NCBI RefSeq assembly: GCF_030268225.1
Contig: NZ_BSQG01000012.1
Location: 62,001 to 126,000, forward strand
Direction: 5' to 3'
Length of the DNA stretch: 64,000 nucleotides
DNA from: Nocardiopsis ansamitocini
GTDB taxonomy: Bacteria > Actinomycetota > Actinomycetes > Streptosporangiales > Streptosporangiaceae
The translations under genes were made by a program, and so were the position numbers. Of this stretch, positions 8,895-18,600 are shown piece after piece (the stretch's first letter is position 1; the number at the start of each line of letters is the position of its first letter). The notes beneath the pieces were generated by a model. It was not told the origin of the DNA. It saw only the letters and a program-made list of their open reading frames with translations, and searched no databases.

Positions 8895-10030
8895 AGCGCT
8901 CCCTCCTCGACGTCGTCGAATTGCGGGACGCCCTCCTGGAACCGCACCGGCTCCATCACCCCCGCGTCGGTGAGCCGCGCGACGGTGTCGGCGGGGTCCA
9001 GGACACGGGCCGCGTAGTGCACCCCCGGCTCGATCCGGCCGCCCACCAGGGCGTGGGCCGCCAGGGCCCCGACGTATCCCGTGGTCCGGTAGCTGTCGGT
9101 CAGACGGACCGCCAGGGAACGCACGCGCCCACGGCCCGCCACGCGATCGGTGAGGACGTAGGCCAGCAGGTAGTAGGGGACGCGACCGGCCAGGTCGAGG
9201 TCGGCTGCCGCGCGCAGCCGGGCGGTGAACCGGTCGAACTCCTCGGCACGGTGGAGGGGGCGTCCCGCGGCCTCGGTCAGGACGGCGCGGGCGGCCGTTC
9301 CGGGATGGACCGTGTACCAGTCGAGGCCGTCGAACCCGAGGTCGACGGCCAACCGCTCGGCCTCACCGGTCAGGAATGGTTGGAGATGGGCCGACGCGGG
9401 GAAGAAGGGGACCCGGACACCTTCCTGGGCGCGCAACGCGCGCGCGACACGCCGCCCCCCGCGCCAGGCGGCCAGGGACTCGCCGAAGGAGAAACCGGTG
9501 GCAGACCCCGGCAATGACAGAGCCATGTCGGCGGCCGCGGTGGGCGTGCACTCCTCCAACCCGCCGGTGTAGGCGCTCAGGTGCGCGTCGGCGCCGTGCG
9601 GGGTGAGCAGTCGCGGCAGCAGTGCCGAGAGACCGGGCAGGACGCCGGCCGACAGCACGGCGGTACGTCCCCGTTCCGCGAGGCCCAACGGGGCCAGACG
9701 GTCGTGGCAGGGGTCGTCCCCGGTGACGTCCGCGTAGTCGGCGCCGGCGGCGAGGGCGGCGAGGGCCACCCGGTCCACCACCGCGTAGGAGGGGCCCGCG
9801 CAGTTGAGGACGACGCGCGCGCCCGCGCAGAACGCCGACAGCGCCGCGTCATCGGCCAGGTCCACGACGACAGCCTCGGTTCCGGGCCCCAGCTCTGCGG
9901 TCAGGGCCCGCAGTGGAGCGGGGCCGCGCGCGCCCAGGCGCAGGGGGCCGGGCCAGAGCCCGTGCAGGGCTCTGGCCGCGGCGGTGCCGACGGCGCCGGT
10001 GGCGCCCAGGACCGCGATGGGCGCGGTCAT
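8891..10030 (-). CDS. Saccharopine-dehydrogenase-like NAD(P) oxidoreductase
   Basis: A 379-residue protein that begins with a Rossmann motif IAVLGATGAVGTAAARAL and continues with VVVDLADDAALSAFCAGARVVLNCAGPS, the signature of the saccharopine dehydrogenase / trans-acting enoyl reductase group. ATG 10030 overlaps the stop of the second NRPS (ATGA), which ties it to the assembly line. Such proteins use NAD(P) on C-N or C=C bonds; here it could reduce or oxidise a ring or a carrier-bound intermediate, in addition to the imide reductase. The exact reaction is not predictable from sequence. PchF- and Irp-type textbook clusters do not have this gene, so it is a distinguishing part of this pathway. 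Confidence 0.78.
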   Translation of the reverse strand: MTAPIAVLGATGAVGTAAARALHGLWPGPLRLGARGPAPLRALTAELGPGTEAVVVDLADDAALSAFCAGARVVLNCAGPSYAVVDRVALAALAAGADYADVTGDDPCHDRLAPLGLAERGRTAVLSAGVLPGLSALLPRLLTPHGADAHLSAYTGGLEECTPTAAADMALSLPGSATGFSFGESLAAWRGGRRVARALRAQEGVRVPFFPASAHLQPFLTGEAERLAVDLGFDGLDWYTVHPGTAARAVLTEAAGRPLHRAEEFDRFTARLRAAADLDLAGRVPYYLLAYVLTDRVAGRGRVRSLAVRLTDSYRTTGYVGALAAHALVGGRIEPGVHYAARVLDPADTVARLTDAGVMEPVRFQEGVPQFDDVEEGAL

Positions 10031-13000
10031 GCGATCACGTCGCCGTCGGTGATCTCGGCGAGCAGCTTGACGATGCCCGGGGCGTAGGGCACCGACAGGC
10101 AGCTGAAGTGGTCGCCGGGGATCTCGGTGACCGTCAGGGTTCCCAGGACCAGGCGTTCCCAGTAGTCGGTGACGCTCTCCTTGTTGCCGGGGAAGGGGTA
10201 GGCGCCGCTGTGGCGCAGGAACGTGACGTCGCCGGCGTAGGGCTCCGGCTCGTAGCGCGAGATCGCGAAGACGCTCTGCCGGAAGATGCGGAAGAGGTTC
10301 ATCAGCGCCTCGGGCTCGTACGTCCCGGCCGAGGCGGGAACGGCCGCGGTCATCCGCCGCACCCTGACATCGCGCGGAAGCGCGGCCAGTTCCCTGAAGC
10401 ACTCCGCGACGTCGGCGTATTCACCCCGCAGGCGGCCGATCGCACCGTCGGGAAGCAGGCCCGGCGTCTGCTCCAAGAGGACGTCGGAGGCGGCGGAGAC
10501 CCGGTTCTCGTCGGCGGGGAACCCCACACGCGCCGGGTCGATGCCCATCATGACCGCGAAGGCGTACTCCGAGATCAGCTCGTCGTCGAGGCGGAAGGGC
10601 GGTCGGTGCGTGCTGATGGCGGTGAGCGAGGCGACTTCGGCACCGGCCTCCCCGAGGGTGCGGGCCACCTCCGTGGCGATCAGGCCGCCCAGGCAGTACC
10701 CCACCACGTGGAAGCGGCTGCCGCCGGTGTCCAACAGCGCGCGGGCGTAGTCGGCGGCCCACTTCTTGATGATGACGGAGGGGTCTGCGTCCAGGAACTC
10801 GCCGGTGCGGGGCAGCTCCAGCCCGGCCAGGGTCGAGGCACCGCCCGATCGTCGACGGATCTCGGTGATGAGGGAGCGGTAGGGCACCAGGGTTCCCGTC
10901 CCGGCGTGCACGATGGCGGTGACGGGGCCGCCGGAGCCGTTGAGACGCACGTAGGGAGTGGCCGCGGCGCGCTCCTGGGCGGCGTCGGTCCTACCGTCGA
11001 GTCCGCGCAGATAGGCGGCGAGGCCCGCGACGGTGGGGGTGCGCAGCATATGGCGCAGTACGACCTCCCACTCGATGTCCCCGGCGGCTTCGACGTGTTC
11101 GCCGAGACGGCCCACCATTCGGGCCACGAGCAGCGAGTCGCCGCCGAGGGCGAAGAAGTCGTCGTCGCGGCCGACGTGTTCGCGCTCCAGGAGCTCCTGC
11201 CAGAGGCCGACCAGTCCGCGTTCGAGGTCGTCGGCGGGCTCGGCGGAGACGGTGGCCACTCGTGCACCCTCCGCCTCGCGCGGCAGCAGGCGTTCCAGTG
11301 CCGCGCGGTCGACCTTGCCGTTGGCCGTCAACGGGAGCGCGTCCAGCAGCTGCCATTGGCCGGGCACCATGTAGTCGGGCAGTCGAGCCGCAACGTGCCT
11401 GGTCAGCTCACCGGTGCTGACGGGGACCCGGTCGGTGGCGAGGCGGGTCAGGAACAGGCTCTGCCCGGCCCCGACCAGCCGATCGTCCTCGGCGGGCAGT
11501 ACCAGGGGCTCCTCGGCCCCCGCCCCGGCCAGCAGGGTCCGCCACTGGTCGCGTGTGGCGAAGGTCTGGTCGGCGTCCGCACGCAGGTCCCGATGCCCCC
11601 CGGCCAGGCCCTCCAGGAATTCCATGGACACCATGAGCGGGTACTGCCCCTCCTTGGTGGTCTCGATGAACAGCAGGTGCCCGCCGGGGACGAGCAGTTC
11701 TCGTGCGGCCTCCAGCGCGGCTGCGGCGTCGACGGCGTTGTGCAGGACGTTGGCGGCGACGACGACGTCCACGGTGCTGGGCAGGTGGCCCTGGTCGCGT
11801 ACCGGCAGGTTGACGTCGAAGAGGCCGTACCGCACCCAGGGAAAGTCGGCGAACTGCTCCCTGGCCTCGGTCAGGAAGAACGGCGAGACGTCGGTGAACA
11901 GGTAGTCCACCCCGTACTCGGCCAGAGCCGGCACCAGGGCGGCGGTGGTGCCCCCGACGCCCGCGCCCAGTTCCATGACGCGCAGGCGCTCCTCCCCCAC
12001 GTGCTGTCCGGCGATGCGCGCCAGCGCGGCCGCCGCTGCGGCGTTGAGGTGGCGGATCGCGAGATTGTCCCGGTAGGCGGCTCCGGCGGTCTCCAGGTCG
12101 GCGCCCGGGAAGAGCAGGCTGCGCACGTCCAGGCTCCCGCTGACGAGCTCGGGAAGCCGGTCGGCGCAGGTGCGCATGTACTCCAGTAGTTCGGTGCCGT
12201 AGTTCACGCGTCGCTCGGCCTCCGTCGCGCGCTGCCACGCGGCCTTCTGCTGTTCGGCGGTGACTGCGCTCAGGCCACGGAAGGCCCCCTCGTCGTCACA
12301 GGCCAACCGGCCCTCGCGCACCAGGGCCACCAGCCAGCGCCTCAGCAGGCGGTGGTGCGTGCGCTGGGCGTCCAGGGCAGCCGCCACTTCCTCGAAGGAG
12401 TGGGCCGTGTCGGGGGCACCGAACAGGCCGGCCGTGGTGAGGGTCCTGGTGACGGCACCCAGTGCGACCTCGTCCAAGGCCGTCAGGAACACATCGAGGT
12501 CGTCGCGGTCCAGGTCCGCGGTCGCCGCGCGGTGGGCCGCGGTGGCGGCCTCGGCGAGGCCGTCGGGGGCGGGGGGCGGGGTGGTGGAGCGGGCGGGTTC
12601 GGCGAAGGCCGCGAGCCTGCGGGCGTCGCGGGGGCCGACCGCGACGACGGCGGCGGTCGCCACCCCGGGGTGGTTCTGCACCGCCGATTCGATCTCGGCG
12701 AGCTCGATCCGGTAACCGCGGATCTTGACCTGGGAGTCCTCCCTTCCCAGGAACTCGATGTCGCCGCCGGGCCGGTAGCGCCCCAGGTCGCCGGTGCGGT
12801 ACAGGCGCTCACCGGTGGCGGGCCGGGTGATGAAACGCTCGGCGGTGCGCTCGGGGTCGCCCAGGTACCCCTGGGCGAGGCCCGCACCGCCGATGTAGAG
12901 CTCGCCCGCGACCCAGTCGGGACGGTCGCGCAGGGCCGGGTCCAGGACGTGGAAGGTCTGGCCTGCGAGGGGGCGCCCGTAGGGGATGCTGGGCCAGTCG

Positions 13001-15480
13001 GGGTCGACCACACCGATGCGGTGGTGGATGGACCAGATGGCGGCCTCGGTGGCTCCACCCAGGCTGACCAGTTCCAGGCCGGGGACGGCCGAGCGGAGGG
13101 TGTCGGGCAGGGTGACCGGGATCCAGTCGCCCGATACCAGTGCCAGGCGCAGGGCCGACAGGTCCTCGTCGGTACCGGAGGCCAGGTAGTCGCCGAGCAT
13201 CTGCAACTGAGCGGGGACCGAGTTCCACAGGGTGACGCGGTGCCGGGTCGCGAGTTCGGCCCAGTGCGAGGGGTCACCGCGCCGTTCGGCGTCGGGAAGC
13301 ACGATCGCGCCGCCTGCGGCCAGCGGCCCGAACAGGTCGTAGACGCTCAGGTCGAAGCCGAGATTGGCCAGGGCCAGGACGCGGTCGTCGGGACCGACGC
13401 CGAAGCGTTCGTTGACGTCGGCGACGGTGTTGAGGGCCGCGGCGTGGGCCACCATGACGCCCTTGGGCGTCCCGGTGGAACCGGAGGTGTAGATGACGTA
13501 GGCCAGGTCGTCGGGGGCGGCCTGGCTCTTCGGCGGGGCGAGCGGGCCGGGGGCGGGGTCGATCTCGTCGACGCACACGGGGGTGTGACGCTCGGTGTCC
13601 ACCGCCTCGACCAACCAGGACTGGGTGAGGACGTGGGTGACGGCGGCATCGGCGAGGATGACGTCGCGGCGGGCGGTCGGCTGGTTGACGTCGACCGGAA
13701 CGTAGGCGCACCCGGCGAGGAGGACGGCGTGGGCCGCCACGACCTGTTCAGGACCTTTGTCCATGAGGATGGCCACCCGCGACCCCGGAGCGCAACCGGT
13801 CGAGGACAGCCTGGCCGCGGTGGCGATTGCGGCGGCCAGGAGTTCCCCGTGCGTGAGCACCTCGCCGGCTGTGATGACCGCGGGTTCCCCGGGTGTCGCC
13901 AGCGCGGCCGCCACCACCGCCTCGTGCAGGAGCGCCGGCGGGCAGGGGGCCCCGGTGGCGTTGGCGTCGGCGCGGGAGTCGGCCTGGTGGCCGGGTAGGC
14001 GCAGGGGGGCGTCCTCGGTCCATGCGCCGTCGTCCTCGGCGAGGCGGGCCAGCAGATCGGTGTAGGCGCCGAAAGCGTCCGCGGCCAGCCCTTCGGGCAG
14101 GACTCCGTCGCGCACGTCCCAGTTGACGGCCAGGCCGGTTGCGATTTCCTTGACCTGGCAGTCGATCCACACCTGCGGGGTCTGGCTGATGCCGTGGACC
14201 TCCCGGGCCGCCCAGGAGTCGGCTTCCGGCGCGCTTCGGGCACCCAGGGTGCTGGTGAAGACCACCGGCATGAGCGCACCAGGGGTGCCCCGGCGACGGG
14301 TGTGCTCGGCCAGGACCTCTCCCCCGGTGAACAGGCCGTGGTCGAGGTCGTCGAGCAGACGCGCGTGCAGCAGGGCGGCGCGTTCGGCGAAGGGCAGCGC
14401 ACCGTGGTCCTCGACCGCCAGCAGGGTGACGGCGGTGAAGTCGCCCACGAGCCGATGGACGTCGGGGTGCAGATCCAGGCGCTGGTCGACGGGCAGGGCG
14501 AGGGTGAAACTGGGGCGGCGGCTCCACCGGGCGATGGTGTCGGCATAGGCCGCCAAGGCCACGGCGGAAGGGGTCAGGCCGTGCCGCTCCGCGCGCTCGC
14601 GCAGGCCCGCCCACTGGTCCGTGCGCAGGACCGCGGCATGCCGGGTGAAGGCGGGCTCGGCGGTGGTGCCGTCAACGGTGGGCAGTTCGGGGGCGGCGGG
14701 CAGGTCGGCGAGGCGCTCGGACCAGTAGGCGCGGTCCCGCTGGTAGAGGGGGCCGTCCTTGAGCGCGCGCCGCGCCAGGACGTAGTCGCGGAAGGAAAGC
14801 GCGAGGGGGGCCGGGGCGTATGCGGGATCGGCGTAGAACGCGGCGAGCTCGGCCAGCAGGAGCTGGACGCTGGCGTAGTCGGCGGCGATCAGGTTCACCG
14901 AGAGGTGCAGGACGCTGCGCCGGCGCGAGCGGGTCAGGTGCAGACGCACCAAGGGGCGCTCCTCCCCGGCGGGACGGCCGTCGCTCAACCGGGCGCGTGC
15001 CTGCCGCACCGACGCGTCGGGGTCACCGGTCTCGGTCACCGTGAAGGACTCCCCCACCGGATGGTCGAGGACCTGCTGGAAGCCGTCCTCGGACACCGTG
15101 ACGCGCAGCATGTCGTGCCGGTCCACCAGTGCGGCCCAGGCAGTGGACAGCCGGGCGGGGTCGAGGTCGGCGACGTCCAGTTCCAGATAGGCGTGACAGT
15201 CCAGACCGCCGTGGTCGTAGGCGTTGCCTCGGCCGATCAGGTAGGCGGCCTGCACCTCGGTGAGGGGGAAGGGCTCGTGGCGGGCCTCGGGGGCGGGGGT
15301 CAGCGCGGGGGCGGTGGCCTCCAGGTGGGCGATGACCTCGGCGCGGTGGTCGCGCACGGCCGCACGGTGGGTGTCGGTGAGTGCACCCTTGGGCGCGCGG
15401 AAGCGGAGTTCCCCGTCCTGGGTCCACAGGTGGACGCCGGCGCGATCGAGTTCGGTGAGCAGGGTACGGATGTCCATCAT
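10027..15480 (-). CDS. NRPS: docking-Cy-A(Cys, with internal MT)-PCP-TE
   Basis: A protein of 1817 residues. An N-terminal TubC-like docking domain (1-55) is followed by a Cy domain (about 68-500), an A domain (about 520-950 plus a tail near 1384), a methyltransferase inserted in the A domain (motif ELGAGVGGT near 1169), a PCP (FFALGGDSLL near 1447) and a TE (about 1545-1817). The A-domain code reads D-L-Y-N-L-S-L-I-W, the Cys code of PchE/PchF. Two oddities stand out. The Cy core motif is N-x4-D-x2-S (Asn196) instead of D-x4-D-x2-S. The TE elbow is GYCLGG, giving Cys1596 as the nucleophile, with His1791 in GDHFSC. It should accept the chain from the first NRPS, add and methylate Cys, and release the product. 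The Shine-Dalgarno before ATG 15480 is weak. Confidence 0.95.
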   Translation of the reverse strand: MMDIRTLLTELDRAGVHLWTQDGELRFRAPKGALTDTHRAAVRDHRAEVIAHLEATAPALTPAPEARHEPFPLTEVQAAYLIGRGNAYDHGGLDCHAYLELDVADLDPARLSTAWAALVDRHDMLRVTVSEDGFQQVLDHPVGESFTVTETGDPDASVRQARARLSDGRPAGEERPLVRLHLTRSRRRSVLHLSVNLIAADYASVQLLLAELAAFYADPAYAPAPLALSFRDYVLARRALKDGPLYQRDRAYWSERLADLPAAPELPTVDGTTAEPAFTRHAAVLRTDQWAGLRERAERHGLTPSAVALAAYADTIARWSRRPSFTLALPVDQRLDLHPDVHRLVGDFTAVTLLAVEDHGALPFAERAALLHARLLDDLDHGLFTGGEVLAEHTRRRGTPGALMPVVFTSTLGARSAPEADSWAAREVHGISQTPQVWIDCQVKEIATGLAVNWDVRDGVLPEGLAADAFGAYTDLLARLAEDDGAWTEDAPLRLPGHQADSRADANATGAPCPPALLHEAVVAAALATPGEPAVITAGEVLTHGELLAAAIATAARLSSTGCAPGSRVAILMDKGPEQVVAAHAVLLAGCAYVPVDVNQPTARRDVILADAAVTHVLTQSWLVEAVDTERHTPVCVDEIDPAPGPLAPPKSQAAPDDLAYVIYTSGSTGTPKGVMVAHAAALNTVADVNERFGVGPDDRVLALANLGFDLSVYDLFGPLAAGGAIVLPDAERRGDPSHWAELATRHRVTLWNSVPAQLQMLGDYLASGTDEDLSALRLALVSGDWIPVTLPDTLRSAVPGLELVSLGGATEAAIWSIHHRIGVVDPDWPSIPYGRPLAGQTFHVLDPALRDRPDWVAGELYIGGAGLAQGYLGDPERTAERFITRPATGERLYRTGDLGRYRPGGDIEFLGREDSQVKIRGYRIELAEIESAVQNHPGVATAAVVAVGPRDARRLAAFAEPARSTTPPPAPDGLAEAATAAHRAATADLDRDDLDVFLTALDEVALGAVTRTLTTAGLFGAPDTAHSFEEVAAALDAQRTHHRLLRRWLVALVREGRLACDDEGAFRGLSAVTAEQQKAAWQRATEAERRVNYGTELLEYMRTCADRLPELVSGSLDVRSLLFPGADLETAGAAYRDNLAIRHLNAAAAAALARIAGQHVGEERLRVMELGAGVGGTTAALVPALAEYGVDYLFTDVSPFFLTEAREQFADFPWVRYGLFDVNLPVRDQGHLPSTVDVVVAANVLHNAVDAAAALEAARELLVPGGHLLFIETTKEGQYPLMVSMEFLEGLAGGHRDLRADADQTFATRDQWRTLLAGAGAEEPLVLPAEDDRLVGAGQSLFLTRLATDRVPVSTGELTRHVAARLPDYMVPGQWQLLDALPLTANGKVDRAALERLLPREAEGARVATVSAEPADDLERGLVGLWQELLEREHVGRDDDFFALGGDSLLVARMVGRLGEHVEAAGDIEWEVVLRHMLRTPTVAGLAAYLRGLDGRTDAAQERAAATPYVRLNGSGGPVTAIVHAGTGTLVPYRSLITEIRRRSGGASTLAGLELPRTGEFLDADPSVIIKKWAADYARALLDTGGSRFHVVGYCLGGLIATEVARTLGEAGAEVASLTAISTHRPPFRLDDELISEYAFAVMMGIDPARVGFPADENRVSAASDVLLEQTPGLLPDGAIGRLRGEYADVAECFRELAALPRDVRVRRMTAAVPASAGTYEPEALMNLFRIFRQSVFAISRYEPEPYAGDVTFLRHSGAYPFPGNKESVTDYWERLVLGTLTVTEIPGDHFSCLSVPYAPGIVKLLAEITDGDVIA

Positions 15481-15612
15481 GGGTGCGGCGCGCGGTGGTA
15501 CGACGCGCCGGTCCTCCTTGGCATGTGTCGCGGTCGGGACCCGCGCCGCTTTCCTCTTGGGTCTGGTGCGGGGCGGGGAGCGGCGGGGCTGGGGGTCAGG
15601 TTCGGGCGGGGG

Positions 15613-18600
15613 TCACAGGGCGCCCGTCTCCAGGTCGGCGGCCGTACCCGCCAGGTGGGCGGCGAGGGCGGCGACCGTGGGGGCGGCCAGGAAGGCGCGG
15701 GTCGGCACATCGGTGTCGAATTCCCTGCGCACCGCGGTGACCAGGCGGATGGCGAGCATGCTGGTACCGCCGAGGGTGAAGAAGTTGGCGTGGCGGTCGG
15801 TTACGGGGACGCCGATCAGGTCGCCCCACAGGACGGCCAGGCGCTGCTCCGTACCCGGCAGGGGCGGCCGGCCGGAATCCTCCTGGACCCCTGCCCAGGC
15901 GAGTTCGGTGAGCGCGGCGCGGTCGACCTTGCCGTTGGCGGTCAGCGGAAGCGCGTCCAGGACGTGGATCCGTCCGGGGACGGCGTGTGCGGGGAGCCGG
16001 CGGGCGAGGAAGGCCGCGAGGGCGGCCGGGGTGACCGGGCCGGCGGCGAAGGCGTGCAGCCTCCGGGCGAAACGGCCGCCTGCGGTGAGGGCCACCGCAC
16101 GGTGGACCTCGGGGTGTGCTTCCAGCGCGGCCTCGACCTCGCCCAGTTCCAGGCGGTGTCCGCCGATCTTGACCTGGTGGTCGGTGCGGCCCAGGAACTC
16201 CAGCGTCGCGTCGGGCCAGTACCGGCCGAGATCTCCGGTGCGGTACCAGCGCCGACCGGCGTGTTCGCGGAACTTCTCGGCGGTGCGCACGGGGTCGCCG
16301 CGGTAGCCCGACGCCACGCCGGCTCCACCGATCCACAGCTCTCCGGGCACCCAGTCGGGACAATCCCTGCCGTGGGGATCGACGACCCGGTAGCGCTGGT
16401 TGCGCAGGGGGAGCCCGTAGGGAACCGAGGACCAGTTCTCCGGGACCTCGCGCACTTCCGTGAAGTTGGACCAGATGGCGGCCTCGGTGGCCCCGCCCAG
16501 CGCGACCAATGTCGCCCGTTCGGCCGCTTCGGCCAGACGGGGTGCCAGGTCCAGGCCCACCCAGTCTCCGGAGACCAGGGCGAGGCGCAGTGCCCGGGCG
16601 AACCCTTGTCGCTGCTGTCCGGCCAGGAGCAGCATGTCCAGCAGGGCCGGGACGGTGTTCCAGACCGTGACGCCGTGTTCGGCGACCAGTTCGCACCAGC
16701 GTGCGGCGTCACGGCGCTCGCCCTCGTCGGGCAGGACCAGCGCCCCGCCGGCCCCCAACAGGCCGAACACGTCGTAGACGCTGAGATCGAAGTCCAGGGC
16801 GCTGAGGGCCAGGACGCGGTCGTCCGGTCCGACGCCGAAGCGTTCGTTGACGTCGGCGACGGTGTTGAGGGCCGCGGCGTGGGTCACCTCGACCCCCTTG
16901 GGGTCACCGGTGGAACCGGAGGTGTGGATGACATAGGCGAGGGCGTCGGGGTGGTGGCGCACCGGTTCCGCGAGTGGAGCCGTGGCCAGCAGGGCCGCCA
17001 TGCCCACTCCCCCGGAAACGCCGTCGGGGTCGGCGCAGACAACGACGCCGGTCCCTGCGCGTTGGAACATCCGGTCCCGCCGAGCGGGAGGGGTGTCCAC
17101 CCCGATCGGCAGGTAAGCGGCTCCCGCCGCCAGTACCCCGAGGACCGCCGCGATCTGATCGGCTCCCTTCGGCAGCGTGACGCCCACCGCGTCTCCGGGA
17201 CGTACTCCGCGCTCGACGAGGGAGGCTGCGACGCGACGGGCGCGTTCGGAGAGTTCGGCGTAGGAGGTCTCGCCCAGTGCGTCGACGAGGGCGGTCCGCC
17301 CCGGGTGGGCTTCCGCGTTGGCGAAGAACGCGTCATGGAGGAGCCCGTGGGGCTCGGGGCCGGCGGTGGCGTTGGCGTGCTCGCGGGCCCGACGCTGGTC
17401 GGCTGGCAGGACGATCCCGGGCGGCTTCGGCCCGGCTGCGGTCGCGAAGTCCACCAACAGGCGGCGGTAGGCGTCGAACATGGCGTCCAGGACGCCGCTG
17501 GGGAAGAGTTGTTCCACCGCGTCCCAGTGCACGGTGAGCCCACCGTCCGCCTCCAGGACCTGGTTGTCCAGGTGGACCTGGGGCGACTGCGACAGTCCCC
17601 ACACCCGTGCGCCGAAGGGGGGATCGGTGTCGTACCCCAGGCCGGCTCCGACCCCCAACGAGCTGGTGAAGACCACGGGGACACCGGTTTGGGCCAGGCC
17701 GGTGGCGCGGGCGAGCTCGCCCAGGACCCACACCGCCGAGGCGTCGCGATGGTCGAGGTCGCGCCCCAGGCGTCGGTGCAGGCGCGCGGCCGCCGAGGAG
17801 AGGTCCTCGCCCGGTTCGCGGTCGTAGGAGGTCAGCGACAGCGAGGTGAAGTCTCCCAGGACGCGGTCCACGTGGGGATGGGCGTCGCGCCGGTTGAACA
17901 GGGTGAGGGTGAGGCTGAGTGCGGACTGTCCGCTCCACATCGAGAGCACTTCTCCGTAGCAGGCCAACAGCAGCGCCGACGGGGTGAGGCCCAGTGCCCG
18001 GGCACGGTCGGTGAACGCGGCCCACTCGGCGGGGCCGAGCCAGGTGCTGCGTCGGGTGAACCGGGGTGCGTCGACCGCAGCGGGGTCCACCGCGAGAGGG
18101 AGCGCCGGGGCCGGGGGCAGCTCGGACAGCCTCTCGCTCCAGTAGGCGCGGGCCCGCCGCACGTCCTCCTCGTCCGGACCGGCCTGGGCGAGGTAGTCGC
18201 GGAATGTCAGTTCCACAGGGGCCAGCCGTGCGTCGGGGTCGGCGTAGAGGCGGCCCAGTTCGTCGTAGAGCGTCATGATGCTCAGGGCGTCCAGGACGAT
18301 GTAGTCGAGGCTGACGCCCAGCCGGGTGCGGGTGCCCCCCTTTCCGGGGTAGCGCACCGCACGGACGTCGAACAGCGGCCAGCGGGTGAGATCGAGGATC
18401 TGGTGGCTCATGTGGGTGCGCAGTGCGGCCAGCGCCGTGTCCGCTTCGTCGGCCGTGGCCGTGACGACGGGGATGCGCACCGGTCCGACATCGGCGAGGA
18501 CGCGCTGGTCGCCGTCCGTGTCGAAGACGGCGCGCAGCATGTCGTGGCGGGCCACCAGTCGGTCGAACGCCTTCTCCAGACCGGCCAGGTCGACATCGGC

